Shown here in pieces: positions 16,570-28,867 of a stretch of 64,000 nt of DNA (positions are counted from its first letter, which is position 1; each line of letters begins with the position of its first letter). This DNA comes from Pragia fontium DSM 5563 = ATCC 49100 (GTDB lineage Bacteria; Pseudomonadota; Gammaproteobacteria; Enterobacterales; Enterobacteriaceae): contig NZ_FOLW01000005.1 of assembly GCF_900112475.1 (NCBI RefSeq), positions 124,001 through 188,000 on the forward strand. Direction: 5' to 3'. The notes under the pieces were generated by a model. It searched no databases. It was given only the letters and a program-made list of their open reading frames with translations, and had not been told where the DNA came from. A program made the position numbers and the translations under genes.

Positions 16570-18366
16570 ATGACAGAACCGATGACGCAAGAGCTCGCCC
16601 AACCCGCTTGGGAAACCAGGGATCATCTTGATGATCCGGTAATAGGTGAACTGCGCAACCGTTTTGGGCCAGATGCCTTTACCGTTCAACCTACCCGTAC
16701 CGGCGTACCGGTAGTGTGGGTTAAACGCGAGCAGCTTTTAGAGGTAATGACCTTTTTACGTAAACTTCCAAAGCCGTACGTCATGCTATTTGACTTACAC
16801 GGTATGGACGAACGTTTACGCACCCACCGCAACGGTTTACCGGCTGCGGATTTTTCCGTTTTCTACCACCTGATCTCTATCGATCGCAACAAAGACATTA
16901 TGTTGAAAGTTGCGCTGGCGGAAAACGACCTGCATGTGCCAACAGTAACCAGCCTGTTCCCGAACGCTAACTGGTATGAGCGTGAAACTTGGGAAATGTT
17001 TGGTATTACCATCGATGGTCACCCAAATCTGCGTCGCATCATGATGCCTGACTCTTGGGAAGGGCATCCGCTGCGTAAAGACTATCCGGCTCGTGCGACT
17101 GAATTCGATCCTTTTGTTCTGACTAAGGCAAAAGAAGATCTGGAGATGGAATCATTAACCTTCAAACCTGAAGAATGGGGTATGAAGCGCGGAACCAGAG
17201 ATGAGGACTTTATGTTCCTTAACCTGGGTCCTAACCATCCATCTTCTCACGGTGCTTTCCGTATCATTCTGCAGTTAGACGGTGAAGAGATCGTCGATTG
17301 TGTACCGGATATCGGTTATCACCATCGCGGCGCTGAAAAAATGGGTGAGCGCCAGTCATGGCATAGCTATATTCCATTTACTGACCGGATTGAATATCTG
17401 GGCGGCTGCGTTAACGAAATGCCTTATGTACTGGCAGTTGAAAAACTGGCCGGTATTGAAGTTCCAGACAGAGTAAAAACCATCCGCGTGATGCTGTCTG
17501 AACTTTTCCGCATTAACAGCCATTTGCTGTACATCTCGACCTATATTCAGGACGTTGGTGCGATGACACCGGTGTTCTTCGCCTTTAGTGACCGTGCTCG
17601 TATCTATGACATTGTGGAAGCCATCACTGGTTTCCGTATGCATCCGGCTTGGTTCCGCATTGGCGGCGTTGCACACGATCTACCAAAAGGTTGGGATAAG
17701 CTGCTACAGGAGTTCCTGGAGTGGATGCCGAAGCGTCTCGATTCCTATGTGAAAGCCGCGTTGCAAAACAGCATTCTGAAAGGCCGTACAGTCGGCGTTG
17801 CCCAGTATAGTGCTGAAGAAGCGCTGGCATGGGGCGTTACCGGTGCTGGTCTGCGTGCAACGGGTATCGATTTCGACGTTCGTAAAGCGCGTCCTTACTC
17901 TGGTTATGAAAACTTTGAATTCGACGTTCCGGTTAGTCACAACGGTGACTGTTATGACCGCGTGATGTTGAAAGTTGAAGAGCTACGTCAGAGCCTGCGT
18001 ATTTTGCATCAGTGCCTGAAAAACATGCCTGAAGGGCCGTTTAAAGCAGATCATCCACTGACTACGCCGCCGCCGAAAGAGCGTTCGCTACAGCATATCG
18101 AAACGTTGATTACCCACTTTTTACAGGTGTCATGGGGTCCGGTTATGCCGGCCAATGAATCTTTCCAGATGGTGGAAGCAACGAAAGGGATCAATAGCTA
18201 CTACTTAACCAGCGACGGCAGCACCATGAGCTACCGTACTCGGGTTCGTACGCCAAGCTATGCACACTTACAACAGATCCCGTCCGTCATTCGTGGTTGC
18301 CTGGTATCCGACTTAATTGTCTATCTGGGCAGTATTGATTTTGTTATGTCAGACGTGGATCGCTAG
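16570..18366 (+). CDS. nuoC: Fused NADH-quinone oxidoreductase subunit C/D
   Basis: A single 598-residue protein joining NuoC (residues ~1-190) and NuoD (~210-598), the enterobacterial arrangement (E. coli about 596-600 aa). The C part contains [13 protein letters not shown] and [10 protein letters not shown]. The D part contains [51 protein letters not shown] and the C-terminal [16 protein letters not shown]. NuoD helps form the quinone site with NuoB. The N-terminus differs slightly ([20 protein letters not shown]) from E. coli. nuoE starts two bases after the stop. Confidence 0.97.
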   Translation: MTEPMTQELAQPAWETRDHLDDPVIGELRNRFGPDAFTVQPTRTGVPVVWVKREQLLEVMTFLRKLPKPYVMLFDLHGMDERLRTHRNGLPAADFSVFYHLISIDRNKDIMLKVALAENDLHVPTVTSLFPNANWYERETWEMFGITIDGHPNLRRIMMPDSWEGHPLRKDYPARATEFDPFVLTKAKEDLEMESLTFKPEEWGMKRGTRDEDFMFLNLGPNHPSSHGAFRIILQLDGEEIVDCVPDIGYHHRGAEKMGERQSWHSYIPFTDRIEYLGGCVNEMPYVLAVEKLAGIEVPDRVKTIRVMLSELFRINSHLLYISTYIQDVGAMTPVFFAFSDRARIYDIVEAITGFRMHPAWFRIGGVAHDLPKGWDKLLQEFLEWMPKRLDSYVKAALQNSILKGRTVGVAQYSAEEALAWGVTGAGLRATGIDFDVRKARPYSGYENFEFDVPVSHNGDCYDRVMLKVEELRQSLRILHQCLKNMPEGPFKADHPLTTPPPKERSLQHIETLITHFLQVSWGPVMPANESFQMVEATKGINSYYLTSDGSTMSYRTRVRTPSYAHLQQIPSVIRGCLVSDLIVYLGSIDFVMSDVDR

Positions 18367-18368
18367 TT

Positions 18369-18854
18369 ATGACCGATAAAGAAAATTTCACGCTGAGCGC
18401 GGAAGAACTCGAGGCGATTGAGCACGAGAAACATCATTACGAAGATCCGCGTGCAGCATCAATCGAAGCACTGAAGCTAGTGCAAAAGAAACGTGGTTGG
18501 GTTCCGGATGGCGCCATTCCTGCTATTGCTGAGGTATTAGGCATTCCGGCCAGTGACGTTGAAGGGGTTGCGACATTCTACAGCCAGATTTACCGCCGTC
18601 CGGTTGGCCGTCACGTGATTCGCTATTGCGATAGCGTGGTGTGCTATATCAATGGATATCAGGGAATTCAGGCTGCTCTTGAGAAAAAACTGGATATCAA
18701 ACCGGGTCAAACGACGTTTGACGGCCGCTTTACGCTGTTACCAACCTGCTGTTTAGGTAACTGTGATAAAGGACCAAGCATGATGATCGATGAAGATACA
18801 CACGAGCATCTGAAGCCGGAAGATATTGAGAAACTACTGGAGCAATATCAATGA
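18369..18854 (+). CDS. nuoE: NADH-quinone oxidoreductase subunit E
   Basis: Peripheral-arm subunit with a [2Fe-2S] cluster (N1a). Four thioredoxin-like cysteines can be read in [11 protein letters not shown] and [14 protein letters not shown]. 161 residues against 166 in E. coli. Its TGA overlaps the nuoF ATG (ATGA), so synthesis of E and F, which pair in the NADH module, is coupled. Confidence 0.97.
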   Translation: MTDKENFTLSAEELEAIEHEKHHYEDPRAASIEALKLVQKKRGWVPDGAIPAIAEVLGIPASDVEGVATFYSQIYRRPVGRHVIRYCDSVVCYINGYQGIQAALEKKLDIKPGQTTFDGRFTLLPTCCLGNCDKGPSMMIDEDTHEHLKPEDIEKLLEQYQ

Positions 18855-20218
18855 GCGGGCCAACATTATTAGGAACTCAACGCATTCTTACTGAAGAGCA
18901 GCATCCGCTGACTTGGCGCTTGCGCGCTGACCAGCAGCCGGTGTGGTTCGAAGAATATCGTAGTAAGAGTGGCTACGTTGGTGCAGAGAAAGCCCTTAAA
19001 GGGATGGCACCTGATGACGTGGTAGCAACGGTTAAAGATTCTGGCCTAAGCGGTCGCGGCGGTGCGGGCTTCTCCACTGGTCTTAAGTGGAGCCTGATGC
19101 CGAAAGATGAAAGCATGAATATCCGTTACATTCTGTGTAATGCGGATGAGATGGAGCCGGGCACTTATAAAGACCGTCTGCTGATGGAGCAACTGCCTCA
19201 CCTGTTGGTTGAAGGTATGCTTATCGGTGGTTTTGCTCTGAAAGCTTATCGTGGCTATATCTTCTTACGCGGCGAGTATATTGAAGCGGCAGAAAACCTG
19301 CGTCGCGCTATTGAAGAGGCGAAACAGGCGGGTTTCTTAGGCAAAAATATTCTAGGCAGCGGCTTTGATTTTGAGCTGTTTGTGCATACCGGTGCTGGTC
19401 GTTATATCTGCGGTGAAGAAACCGCACTGATTAACTCACTGGAAGGTCGTCGCGCCAATCCTCGCTCTAAGCCTCCATTCCCGGCAACGTCCGGCGCATG
19501 GGGTAAACCGACTTGCGTAAACAACGTGGAAACCCTGTGTAACGTGCCGTCAATTGTACAGCACGGTCCAGACTGGTACCGCGGTTTGTCTGCCGGTAAG
19601 AGTGAAGATGCGGGTACTAAACTGATGGGCTTCTCCGGCCGGGTAAAAAATCCGGGTTTGTGGGAACTGCCTTTTGGTATCACCGCTCGTGAACTGCTGG
19701 AAGATTACGCCGGTGGGATGCAGGACGGTCTGAAGCTGAAAGCCTGGCAGCCGGGTGGGGCAGGAACCGACTTCCTGACCGACGCGCACCTCGATTTACC
19801 GATGGACTTTGCCAATATTGCCAAAGCGGGTAGCCGTTTAGGTACTGCGTTGGCAATGGCCGTCGATGACAAAATAAGTATGGTTGGATTGACCCGCAAC
19901 CTTGAGGAGTTCTTCGCGCGCGAGTCCTGCGGTTGGTGTACGCCATGCCGTGACGGTCTGCCGTGGAGCGTGAAGATTTTAACTGCGTTAGAGCGGGGAG
20001 AGGGCCAGCCGGGGGATGTTGAAACCCTTGAGCAACTGTGTCGCTTCCTGTCTCCAGGCCATACTTTCTGTGCATTAGCACCGGGAGCCGTTGAGCCGCT
20101 ACAGAGCGCGATTAAGTATTTCCGTGAAGAGTTTGAAGCGGGCATTAAAGAGAAAACCTTTAATAACCTGAATCCGATCGCCGGGATCCAACCAAACCTG
20201 CTGAAGCAGCGTTGGTAA
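18851..20218 (+). CDS. nuoF: NADH-quinone oxidoreductase subunit F (NADH/FMN site)
   Basis: The subunit that binds NADH and FMN and carries cluster N3. The FMN/NADH loop is [30 protein letters not shown] and [19 protein letters not shown] follow. Cluster N3 ligands are [11 protein letters not shown] and the later [11 protein letters not shown] cysteine. At 455 aa it is 10 residues longer than E. coli NuoF, mostly at the C-terminus ([16 protein letters not shown]). A 77-bp gap precedes nuoG. Confidence 0.97.
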   Translation: MSGPTLLGTQRILTEEQHPLTWRLRADQQPVWFEEYRSKSGYVGAEKALKGMAPDDVVATVKDSGLSGRGGAGFSTGLKWSLMPKDESMNIRYILCNADEMEPGTYKDRLLMEQLPHLLVEGMLIGGFALKAYRGYIFLRGEYIEAAENLRRAIEEAKQAGFLGKNILGSGFDFELFVHTGAGRYICGEETALINSLEGRRANPRSKPPFPATSGAWGKPTCVNNVETLCNVPSIVQHGPDWYRGLSAGKSEDAGTKLMGFSGRVKNPGLWELPFGITARELLEDYAGGMQDGLKLKAWQPGGAGTDFLTDAHLDLPMDFANIAKAGSRLGTALAMAVDDKISMVGLTRNLEEFFARESCGWCTPCRDGLPWSVKILTALERGEGQPGDVETLEQLCRFLSPGHTFCALAPGAVEPLQSAIKYFREEFEAGIKEKTFNNLNPIAGIQPNLLKQRW

Positions 20219-20304
20219 AGTTAGTCATATAGACGACAGGATCCGGGAACGAATTTTTTAAAGTTATATGCCCGCAGTTGCGGGCTACAGGAAGCATGCT
20301 GACT

Positions 20305-23043
20305 ATGGCAACGATTCATGTAGACGGCGAAGAATACGAAGTTGATGGTGCGGAGAACTTGCTACAAGCATGTCTCTCACTGGGCCTCGATATTCCTTAC
20401 TTTTGTTGGCATCCGGCGCTGGGTAGCGTCGGCGCTTGCCGCCAATGTGCGGTGAAGCAGTTCCAGGGGCCTGATGATAAACGCGGGCGTCTGGTTATGT
20501 CGTGTATGACACCGGCATCTGACGGTAGCTATATTGCTATTGAAGATGAAGAAGCCAAAAAATTCCGCGAAGCCGTCGTGGAGTTCTTAATGGTAAACCA
20601 TCCTCACGACTGTCCGGTCTGTGAGGAGGGCGGAAACTGTCACTTACAGGATATGACCGTGATGACCGGTCATAGCTTCCGCAAATATCGTTTTAACAAG
20701 CGTACCCATAACAATCAGGATCTCGGACCTTTCATTAACCATGAAATGAACCGCTGTATCGCCTGTTATCGCTGCGTGCGTTACTACAAAGATTATGCGG
20801 GTGGTGAAGACTTTGGCGTATACGGTGCCCATGACAACGTGTATTTTGGGCGTCCGGAAGACGGCACGCTGGAAAGCGAGTTCTCCGGTAACCTGGTTGA
20901 AGTGTGTCCGACCGGTGTATTCACTGATAAAACGCACTCTGAACGCTATAACCGTAAATGGGATATGCAGTTCGCTCCGAGCGTTTGTCAGCAGTGTAGC
21001 GTCGGCTGTAATACCAGCCCGGGTGAACGCTATGGCGAATTACGCCGTATCGAAAACCGCTATAACGGTACGGTAAACCACTATTTCTTATGTGACCGCG
21101 GTCGTTTCGGCTACGGTTATGTCAACCTGAAAGATCGCCCTCGTAGTCCGTTGCAGTTACGCGGTCAGGACTGGATTGCACTGAATCCGGAACAGGCGAT
21201 GCAGGGTACCGCAGACGTATTGCGTCAGGCGAAGAAGATCGTTGGTATCGGCTCACCGCGTGCCAGTCTGGAAAGTAACTATGCGTTACGTCAGCTGGTT
21301 GGTGCAGAGAATTTCTCTACCGGTATGGAAGCTGGCGAATTAGCTCGCGTTCAACTGATGCAGCAAGTATTGCGTGACAGCGGTTTGCATACGCCTTCAC
21401 TGCGCGATATGGAAAGCTATGATGCGGTGCTGGTGCTGGGTGAAGACGTCACGCAAACCGGCGCACGTATTGCGCTGGCGCTGCGTCAGGCAGTTAAGGG
21501 TAAAGCTCGCGCCATGGCGGCTGCCCAGCGCGTTGCCGACTGGCAAATCGCTGCGGTACAGAACATTGGTCAACACGCTAAGTATCCGCTGTTTGTGACC
21601 AACGTAGATAAAACCCGTCTTGACGATATTGCCGCGTGGAACTACAGCGCTTCAGTTGAAGATCAGGCTCGTTTAGGCTTTGCTATTGCACACGCCATCG
21701 ACGGTTCTGCTCCGGCAACTGATTTACCGGCCGAATTGAAAGGTAAAGTGGATATCATCGTTCAGGCACTGTCCGGTGCGAAGAAACCACTGATTGTTAC
21801 CGGCAGCGGTGCTGGCAGCGACGCGATTATTCAGGCAGCTACCAATATTGCGCTGGCTCTGAATAAGCAGGGTTTGGAAACTGGCATCACTTTTGTGGCT
21901 GCTGAAGCAAACAGTATGGGCGTCGCCATGTTAGGCGGCAGTTCTATTGATGAGGCATTGGCGCAAATCGAAAGCGGTGATGCTGATACCCTGATCGTGA
22001 TGGAAAATGACCTTTATCGTCACGGCTCTAAAGCCCGTATCGATAACGCACTGGCTAAATTAGAGAATCTGATCGTACTTGACCATCAGCGTACTGAGCT
22101 AATGGATAAGGCAACGGTGATTCTGTCTGCGGCTAGCTTCGCAGAAAGCGATGGGACGTTGGTGAACCAAGAAGGACGTGCTCAGCGCTTCTTCCAGGTT
22201 TATGAGCCATCTTTCTACGATAAAGACCCGACCAAGAAAACTTATATTCTGGAAAGTTGGCGCTGGCTGCATTCGCTGGATAGCGTATATAACAGCCGTC
22301 GTCTTGACTGGACGCTGTTGGATCACGTTGTCAGCGCAGTGGCTGAAGAGTTCCCGCATTTAGCCGGTATTGTGAATGCTGCTCCAGATGCTTCTTTCCG
22401 CATTAAAGGCTTGAAACTTGCCCGTGAACCTCACCGTTACAGCGGTCGTACCGCGATGATGGCTGATGTGAGCGTACATGAAAAACGTCAGCCTCAGGAT
22501 AATGACACTGCCTTCTCTTACTCGATGGAAGGTTACAGTGCTCCTGAAGCTAACCGTCAGCAAATTCCATTTGCCTGGGCTCCAGGCTGGAACTCACCGC
22601 AAGCCTGGAATAAATTCCAGTCTGAAGTGGGTGGTAAGCTGCGTGCAGGAGATCCGGGTATTCGCTTATTTGAGAAACCTGACAACGCTTCTTTCGCTTA
22701 CTTTGATGCGACAGTGCAGGCGAAAGCCGGTGATGAAAATAGCTGGCGTGTAGCGCCTTACTACCATTTGTTTGGTAGTGATGAGACCTCTCAGCGTTCA
22801 GACGTGATTCAAGAGCGTATGCCTGAAGCCTATGCCATGCTGAATCCTCAGGATGCGGCGAAACTTAGCGTTAGCGCCGGTTCGGTTATTGCCTTCAGCT
22901 GTTCAGGCTCCGATCTGAAGCTGCCGGTAAAAATCAGTGAGTCGCTGGAGCAAGGGTTAATCGGTTTACCACTAGGCCTGCCGGGTATCTCTCCTGCATT
23001 GGTCGGTGAGCGCGTAGAAAATCTGAAGGAGGCAACAGTATGA
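20305..23043 (+). CDS. nuoG: NADH-quinone oxidoreductase subunit G
   Basis: Largest peripheral-arm subunit, with an N-terminal ferredoxin-like domain and a molybdopterin-oxidoreductase-like body. Iron-sulphur ligands are seen in [50 protein letters not shown] and [11 protein letters not shown]; the last corresponds to the extra N7 cluster of the enterobacterial type. Starts at 20296 ([11 protein letters not shown]) and 20305 (MATIHVDG) are both possible. AGGAAG ends only one base before the first but ten before the second, so I prefer 20305. Total about 912 residues, like E. coli (908-910). Confidence 0.96.
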   Translation: MATIHVDGEEYEVDGAENLLQACLSLGLDIPYFCWHPALGSVGACRQCAVKQFQGPDDKRGRLVMSCMTPASDGSYIAIEDEEAKKFREAVVEFLMVNHPHDCPVCEEGGNCHLQDMTVMTGHSFRKYRFNKRTHNNQDLGPFINHEMNRCIACYRCVRYYKDYAGGEDFGVYGAHDNVYFGRPEDGTLESEFSGNLVEVCPTGVFTDKTHSERYNRKWDMQFAPSVCQQCSVGCNTSPGERYGELRRIENRYNGTVNHYFLCDRGRFGYGYVNLKDRPRSPLQLRGQDWIALNPEQAMQGTADVLRQAKKIVGIGSPRASLESNYALRQLVGAENFSTGMEAGELARVQLMQQVLRDSGLHTPSLRDMESYDAVLVLGEDVTQTGARIALALRQAVKGKARAMAAAQRVADWQIAAVQNIGQHAKYPLFVTNVDKTRLDDIAAWNYSASVEDQARLGFAIAHAIDGSAPATDLPAELKGKVDIIVQALSGAKKPLIVTGSGAGSDAIIQAATNIALALNKQGLETGITFVAAEANSMGVAMLGGSSIDEALAQIESGDADTLIVMENDLYRHGSKARIDNALAKLENLIVLDHQRTELMDKATVILSAASFAESDGTLVNQEGRAQRFFQVYEPSFYDKDPTKKTYILESWRWLHSLDSVYNSRRLDWTLLDHVVSAVAEEFPHLAGIVNAAPDASFRIKGLKLAREPHRYSGRTAMMADVSVHEKRQPQDNDTAFSYSMEGYSAPEANRQQIPFAWAPGWNSPQAWNKFQSEVGGKLRAGDPGIRLFEKPDNASFAYFDATVQAKAGDENSWRVAPYYHLFGSDETSQRSDVIQERMPEAYAMLNPQDAAKLSVSAGSVIAFSCSGSDLKLPVKISESLEQGLIGLPLGLPGISPALVGERVENLKEATV

Positions 23044-24017
23044 GTTGGCTGACTCCGGAAGTTACCGACATTTTAATCTCAGTTGGTAAAGCCGTAGTGA
23101 TCCTACTGGTCGTGGTAACCTGTGGTGCGCTGATGAGTTTCGGTGAGCGCCGCTTGTTATCTCTGTTTCAGGATCGCTATGGACCGAACCGCGTAGGGCC
23201 GTTTGGTTCACTGCAAATCGTTGCCGATATGATCAAAATGTTTTTTAAAGAAGACTGGGTTCCCAACTTCTCTGACAAGATGATCTTTACGCTGGCGCCG
23301 ATTATTGCTTTCAGCTCGATGCTGTTGGCGTTTGCTATTGTACCGATCACCCCAACCTGGGGTGCATCCGACCTGAATATCGGCATTCTGTTCTTCTTTA
23401 TGCTGGCAGGTTTGGCGGTCTATGCGGTGCTATTTGCTGGCTGGTCAAGTAACAACAAATACGCTTTGCTGGGGGCGATGCGCGCCTCAGCACAAACCTT
23501 GAGCTATGAAGTGTTTCTGGGTTTGTCTCTGATGGGTATTGTTGCGGTGACCGGCTCTTTCAATATGCGCGATATCGTTGAAGCACAGGCCGACGTTTGG
23601 TTTGTTATTCCTCAGTTCTTCGGCTTCGTGACCTTTGTTATCGCCGGTATTGCCGTTTGTCACCGTCATCCGTTTGACCAGCCAGAAGCTGAACAGGAAC
23701 TGGCCGATGGTTACCACATTGAATATTCCGGTATGAAATTCGGTTTGTTCTTTGTGGGTGAATATGTCGGTATCGTGACCATTTCTGCCTTAATTGTGAC
23801 GCTGTTTTTCGGCGGCTGGCAGGGGCCATTCTTACCACCGATTGTGTGGTTTGCGCTGAAAACCGGGTTCTTTATGATGATGTTTATTCTGGTGCGTGCG
23901 TCGCTACCGCGTCCTCGTTATGACCAGGTGATGTCCTTCGGCTGGCGTGTTTGTTTGCCGCTAACGTTACTTAATCTGCTGGTCACTGCAGCCGTCATCT
24001 TGCTAAGAGCGCAATAA
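23040..24017 (+). CDS. nuoH: NADH-quinone oxidoreductase subunit H
   Basis: Membrane subunit that forms the quinone tunnel with NuoB and NuoD. Eight hydrophobic helices; signatures [34 protein letters not shown], and the acidic loop [25 protein letters not shown], cited here in parts. 325 residues, as in E. coli. Start overlaps the nuoG stop by four bases. Confidence 0.97.
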   Translation: MSWLTPEVTDILISVGKAVVILLVVVTCGALMSFGERRLLSLFQDRYGPNRVGPFGSLQIVADMIKMFFKEDWVPNFSDKMIFTLAPIIAFSSMLLAFAIVPITPTWGASDLNIGILFFFMLAGLAVYAVLFAGWSSNNKYALLGAMRASAQTLSYEVFLGLSLMGIVAVTGSFNMRDIVEAQADVWFVIPQFFGFVTFVIAGIAVCHRHPFDQPEAEQELADGYHIEYSGMKFGLFFVGEYVGIVTISALIVTLFFGGWQGPFLPPIVWFALKTGFFMMMFILVRASLPRPRYDQVMSFGWRVCLPLTLLNLLVTAAVILLRAQ

Positions 24018-24032
24018 GGGAGAGAGATAACC

Positions 24033-24575
24033 ATGACATTAAAAGAGTTGGTGGTTGGCTTTGGTACCCAACTGCGTAGCCTGTGGATGATCTTTCTTCA
24101 CGCGTTCCATAAGCGTGACACGAGGATGTATCCCGATGTACCTATTTATGTGCCGCCGCGTTACCGTGGCCGCATCGTCCTGACCCGCGATCCTGATGGG
24201 GAAGAGCGTTGTGTAGCCTGTAACCTGTGTGCGGTTGCCTGTCCGGTTGGCTGTATCTCGCTGCAAAAAGCCGAGATGCAGGATGGCCGCTGGTATCCGG
24301 AGTTTTTCCGTATTAACTTCTCACGCTGCATTTTCTGCGGAATGTGTGAAGAGGCTTGCCCAACCACGGCAATTCAGCTAACGCCAGATTTTGAAATGGC
24401 TGACTTTAAGCGTCAGGATTTGGTGTACGAAAAAGAAGATCTGCTGATTTCTGGTCCGGGTAAATACCCTGAATATAGCTTCTACCGTATGTCCGGTATG
24501 GCGATTGACGGCAAGGGTAAAGGCGAAGCGGAAAACGAGTCTAAACCCATTGACCTCAAAGGTCTGTTACCTTAA
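24033..24575 (+). CDS. nuoI: NADH-quinone oxidoreductase subunit I
   Basis: Peripheral ferredoxin-like subunit with two [4Fe-4S] clusters (N6a, N6b) relaying electrons to NuoB. The two binding motifs are [16 protein letters not shown] and [16 protein letters not shown]. 180 residues, as in E. coli. GGGAGAG precedes the ATG. Confidence 0.97.
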   Translation: MTLKELVVGFGTQLRSLWMIFLHAFHKRDTRMYPDVPIYVPPRYRGRIVLTRDPDGEERCVACNLCAVACPVGCISLQKAEMQDGRWYPEFFRINFSRCIFCGMCEEACPTTAIQLTPDFEMADFKRQDLVYEKEDLLISGPGKYPEYSFYRMSGMAIDGKGKGEAENESKPIDLKGLLP

Positions 24576-24586
24576 AGGAGCGGAAC

Positions 24587-25117
24587 GTGGAAGTTGCATT
24601 TTATATTTCAGCGGCGATTGCCGTTCTGGCGACGCTAAGGGTAATTACTCATACCAACCCAGTACACGCATTACTTTATTTAATCGTGTCACTGTTAGCG
24701 ATCTCTGGTGTGTTTTTCTCACTGGGCGCTTACTTTGCTGCTGCGCTTGAGATTATCGTTTACGCCGGTGCCATTATGGTGCTGTTCGTCTTCGTCGTGA
24801 TGATGCTTAATCTTGGCGATAAAGTGAATAATCAGGAACGTGATTGGTTAAAGCCTAGCGTATGGATTGGTCCTGCGGCACTTTGCTTGGTTCTGTTAGT
24901 TATCATATGTATTGGTATTTATAGCGCAGCCGGTCAACCTATTCACGGTGAGATGGTGGATGCTAAGCTCGTGGGTATTGCACTGTTTGGGCCTTATGTT
25001 CTGGCGGTTGAACTAGCATCGATGTTGCTTCTTGCTGGTCTTGTTGTTGCCTACCACTTAGGTCGTGAAAACAAGAGCGCTGAAGCGTCAATCAACAAGA
25101 CGGAGGAACAAGCATGA
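24587..25117 (+). CDS. nuoJ: NADH-quinone oxidoreductase subunit J
   Basis: Membrane-arm subunit with five helices, including the conserved [18 protein letters not shown] segment. 176 residues against 184 in E. coli. The start is GTG at 24587 (VEVAFYIS), with AAAGGAG at a good distance. The stop overlaps nuoK by four bases. Confidence 0.96.
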   Translation: MEVAFYISAAIAVLATLRVITHTNPVHALLYLIVSLLAISGVFFSLGAYFAAALEIIVYAGAIMVLFVFVVMMLNLGDKVNNQERDWLKPSVWIGPAALCLVLLVIICIGIYSAAGQPIHGEMVDAKLVGIALFGPYVLAVELASMLLLAGLVVAYHLGRENKSAEASINKTEEQA

Positions 25118-25416
25118 TCCCATTGGAACATGGTCTGATACTCGCCGCGATTTTGTTTGCGCTGGGTCTGACCGGTCTGCTGATTCGCCGTAATATGTTG
25201 TTTATGTTGATCAGCCTTGAAATCATGATTAACGCCGTAGCGTTGGCGTTTGTAGTGGCGGGTAGCTTTTGGCAACAACCGGATGGACAGGTAATGTACA
25301 TTCTGGTTATCAGCCTGGCAGCGGCAGAGGCCAGTATTGGTCTTGCTTTGTTGTTACAGCTTCATCGTCGTCGTCAAACCCTGAATATAGACTCTGTCAG
25401 TGAGATGCGCGGATGA
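25114..25416 (+). CDS. nuoK: NADH-quinone oxidoreductase subunit K
   Basis: Small three-helix membrane subunit of the proton-pumping arm. The conserved glutamates lie in [15 protein letters not shown] and [14 protein letters not shown]. 100 residues, as in E. coli. Overlaps both neighbours by four bases. Confidence 0.97.
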   Translation: MIPLEHGLILAAILFALGLTGLLIRRNMLFMLISLEIMINAVALAFVVAGSFWQQPDGQVMYILVISLAAAEASIGLALLLQLHRRRQTLNIDSVSEMRG

Positions 25417-27257
25417 ATAACCTACTATTTTTAACTATTCTGCTACCTCTGCTGGGCTTTTTGCTGTTGGCATTCTCGCGAGGTCGCTGGTCTGAGAACA
25501 CCTCTGCCATTGTTGGTGTGGGTTCTATTGGCCTGGCGGCGCTAGTCACAGCGTGGATAGTATTCAATTTTGTTTCTCTGGGTGATAACGCTGCCGTTGT
25601 CGATCAGCCGCTTTGGACTTGGATGAAGGTGGGCGATTTTGATATTAGCGTAACGCTAATATTGGATAGTCTGTCAGTCACCATGTTATCCGTGGTGGTT
25701 GGTGTGGGCTTCTTTATTCACCTGTATGCGTCTTGGTATATGCGCGGTGAAGAGGGTTACTCCCGTTTCTTCGCCTACACCAACCTGTTTATCGCCAGTA
25801 TGGTTATTTTGGTACTGTCTGATAACTTGCTGCTGATGTATCTGGGCTGGGAAGGGGTAGGGCTGTGCAGCTATCTGCTTATCGGTTTCTACTATACCAA
25901 CCCAAGCAATGGCGCTGCGGCAATGAAAGCCTTTATCGTTACCCGAGTGGGTGACGTGTTCTTGGCAATTGGCCTGTTTATCCTGTATCACGAATTAGGT
26001 ACGTTGAATATTCGTGACATGATGGAACTGGCTCCGCAGAAATTCGCAGTGGGCTCAACGGCACTGAACTGGGCAACGCTAATGTTAGTTGGCGGTGCGG
26101 TCGGTAAATCGGCTCAGTTACCGTTACAAACCTGGTTGGCGGATGCGATGGCTGGTCCAACTCCGGTATCTGCGCTGATTCACGCCGCAACCATGGTGAC
26201 CGCCGGTGTTTATCTGATTGCGCGTACCAACGGTTTATTCCTGCTGACGCCTGATGTGCTGAATCTGGTCGGTGTGATTGGTGGTGTAACCCTGTTGCTG
26301 GCTGGCTTTGCTGCACTGGTACAGACTGATATCAAACGCGTACTGGCCTATTCAACCATGAGTCAACTGGGCTATATGTTCCTGGCTCTGGGCGTTCAGG
26401 CGTGGGATGCGGCAATTTTCCACCTGATGACCCATGCGTTCTTTAAAGCGCTGTTGTTCCTGTCATCCGGTTCGGTGATTTTAGCCTGTCATCATGAGCA
26501 GAATATTTTCAAGATGGGTGGATTACGTAAGAAGATTCCACTGGTCTATATCTGCTTCCTGGTAGGTGGCGCTGCGTTGTCTGCGCTGCCAATGGTGACT
26601 TCTGGCTTCTTTAGTAAGGATAAGATCCTGTTTGAAGCCTACGCATCAGGTCACTTTAATCTTATGCTGGCCGGTTTGGTTGGGGCGTTCCTGACTTCAC
26701 TGTATACCTTCCGGATGATCTTTATCGTGTTCCACGGTGAAGAGAAGACTAAGGCGCATGCCGTTGGTGGTATTGCTCATAGTTTACCGCTGGTGGTTCT
26801 GCTGGTGTTGTCTACTGCGATTGGTGCCTTTGTCGCGCTACCGTTGAACGGTGTGTTACCCGTTCATGAGTGGCCGGAGCAGGGCAAACTGATTCTGGAG
26901 ATGGTATCCGGCGGCGTGGCCATCGTAGGTATCTTGCTGGCAGCAATGCTGTACCTTGGCAAACGTCAGCTGGTGACCAGCATTGCACAAAGTGGACCGG
27001 GCAAACTGCTCTCTACTTGGTGGTATAACGCGTGGGGCTTTGATTGGTTATATGACAAAGTATTTGTTAAACCTTATCTGGCCGTGGCCAAACTGCTGCA
27101 ACGCGATCCACTGAACTCTCTGATGAATCTGACCGCGATGTTTGTTCGCTTATGCAATCGTACGCTGGTCGTCAGTGAGAATGGTCTGTTGCGCTGGTAT
27201 GCCGCGTCAATAGGTTTGGGTGCAGTGGTCGTATTGGCTCTGTTGTTGTTGGTTTAA
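25413..27257 (+). CDS. nuoL: NADH-quinone oxidoreductase subunit L
   Basis: Distal antiporter-like proton pump of complex I with the long lateral helix at its C-terminus. 614 residues (E. coli 613). Signatures are [55 protein letters not shown] in parts, and [18 protein letters not shown] 71-bp gap separates it from nuoM. Confidence 0.97.
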   Translation: MNNLLFLTILLPLLGFLLLAFSRGRWSENTSAIVGVGSIGLAALVTAWIVFNFVSLGDNAAVVDQPLWTWMKVGDFDISVTLILDSLSVTMLSVVVGVGFFIHLYASWYMRGEEGYSRFFAYTNLFIASMVILVLSDNLLLMYLGWEGVGLCSYLLIGFYYTNPSNGAAAMKAFIVTRVGDVFLAIGLFILYHELGTLNIRDMMELAPQKFAVGSTALNWATLMLVGGAVGKSAQLPLQTWLADAMAGPTPVSALIHAATMVTAGVYLIARTNGLFLLTPDVLNLVGVIGGVTLLLAGFAALVQTDIKRVLAYSTMSQLGYMFLALGVQAWDAAIFHLMTHAFFKALLFLSSGSVILACHHEQNIFKMGGLRKKIPLVYICFLVGGAALSALPMVTSGFFSKDKILFEAYASGHFNLMLAGLVGAFLTSLYTFRMIFIVFHGEEKTKAHAVGGIAHSLPLVVLLVLSTAIGAFVALPLNGVLPVHEWPEQGKLILEMVSGGVAIVGILLAAMLYLGKRQLVTSIAQSGPGKLLSTWWYNAWGFDWLYDKVFVKPYLAVAKLLQRDPLNSLMNLTAMFVRLCNRTLVVSENGLLRWYAASIGLGAVVVLALLLLV

Positions 27258-27328
27258 CTGAATAACTTAGACGCGAAAAATTTAACGTTTTCTAATAAAG
27301 TTTATTCAAATAAAGGACATAAAACGCC

Positions 27329-28861
27329 ATGCTACTACCTTGGCTAATACTTTTACCCTTTATCGGCGGTTTCCTTTGCTGGCCGAGTGAGCGCCTGGGC
27401 AAAGCAGTGCCTCGCTGGGTTGCGCTGATAACGATGGGGTTAACGTTGGTTCTTTCCCTGTATTTGTGGATGGACAGCGGATTTACCGTGACCTCTCCAC
27501 AGAATCTGTGGTTAGCTGAACCTTTCCGTATCAACTGGATCCCAAGCCTTGGCATTCAGATCCATCTGGCATTAGATGGACTGTCATTGCTGATGGTTGT
27601 TTTGACGGCTTTTCTGGGCTTGCTGGCTATCGTCTGTTCATGGACAGAAGGTCAGCGTTCTCAAGGGTTCTTCCACTTAAACCTGCTGTGGATTCTTGGC
27701 GGGGTTATGGGCGTGTTCCTGGCGGTGGATCTGTTCCTGTTCTTCTTCTTCTGGGAGATGATGCTGGTTCCGATGTACTTCCTGATTGCCCTGTGGGGTC
27801 ATAAAGGATCCGACGGTAAAACCCGTATCGGTGCCGCGACCAAATTCTTTATTTATGCTCAGGCCAGTAGCCTGTTCATGCTGATTGCCATCATTGGTTT
27901 GGTGTTTGTTCACTTTAAAGCCACTGGCGTTATGACCTTCAACTATGAAGATTTGCTGAACACGCCAATGTCTTATGAAGTGCAGTATCTGTTGATGTTG
28001 GGTTTCTTTATCGCTTTTGCGATGAAAATGCCGGTTGTACCGTTACACGGTTGGCTACCGGATGCCCATAGTCAGGCACCAACTGCGGGTTCCGTTGACT
28101 TAGCCGGTCTGCTGTTGAAAACCGCGGCATATGGTTTACTGCGCTTCAGCCTACCGTTTTTCCCGGAAGCTTCTCAGGCATTTGCGCCAATAGCAATGTG
28201 GCTGGGCGTACTGGGTATTTTCTACGGTGCGTGGATGGCATTTGTTCAGACCGATATTAAGCGTCTGATTGCCTACACCAGTATTTCCCATATGGGCTTC
28301 GTGATGATCGCTATTTATAGCGGCAGCGTGTTGGCTTATCAAGGCGCAGTGGTGCAGATGATTGCCCACGGCCTGTCAGCTGCTGGCCTGTTTATCATCA
28401 GCGGTCAGTTATATGAGCGCCTGCATACTCGTGATATGCGTGAAATGGGTGGCTTGTGGAAACGCATCCGTTATTTACCTGCACTGTCGCTGTTCTTCGC
28501 GGTTGCCACTTTAGGTATGCCAGGAACCGGTAACTTTGTTGGTGAATTTATGATTCTGTTTGGTAGCTATCCTGTAGTTCCGGTTATTACAGTTGTGGCA
28601 ACCTTTGGTCTGGTATTCGCATCAGTTTACTCACTGGTTATGATGCAGCGTGCTTACTACGGTGCACCAAAATCCGATAAGCCCATTGCTGGTATGAACG
28701 CACGAGAATTGTCGATGGTTCTGCTGCTGGTGGTATTGCTGGTACTGTTAGGCGTTTACCCTCAGCCGGTTCTGGATACGTCACATTCAGCGGTTAGCAC
28801 CATTTCTCAATGGTATAACGCTGCGGCTTCCGTATCTCCAGACATGTCTATAGGAAAGTAA
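27329..28861 (+). CDS. nuoM: NADH-quinone oxidoreductase subunit M
   Basis: Second antiporter-like subunit, 510 residues (E. coli 509). Key features are FFFWEMMLVPMYFLIALWG, the channel lysines in AMKMPVVPLHGWLPDAHSQAPTAGS, cited in part, and DIKRLIAYTSISHMGFVM. Start at ATG 27329 preceded by AAAGGA. Confidence 0.97.
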   Translation: MLLPWLILLPFIGGFLCWPSERLGKAVPRWVALITMGLTLVLSLYLWMDSGFTVTSPQNLWLAEPFRINWIPSLGIQIHLALDGLSLLMVVLTAFLGLLAIVCSWTEGQRSQGFFHLNLLWILGGVMGVFLAVDLFLFFFFWEMMLVPMYFLIALWGHKGSDGKTRIGAATKFFIYAQASSLFMLIAIIGLVFVHFKATGVMTFNYEDLLNTPMSYEVQYLLMLGFFIAFAMKMPVVPLHGWLPDAHSQAPTAGSVDLAGLLLKTAAYGLLRFSLPFFPEASQAFAPIAMWLGVLGIFYGAWMAFVQTDIKRLIAYTSISHMGFVMIAIYSGSVLAYQGAVVQMIAHGLSAAGLFIISGQLYERLHTRDMREMGGLWKRIRYLPALSLFFAVATLGMPGTGNFVGEFMILFGSYPVVPVITVVATFGLVFASVYSLVMMQRAYYGAPKSDKPIAGMNARELSMVLLLVVLLVLLGVYPQPVLDTSHSAVSTISQWYNAAASVSPDMSIGK

Positions 28862-28867
28862 ATCGCC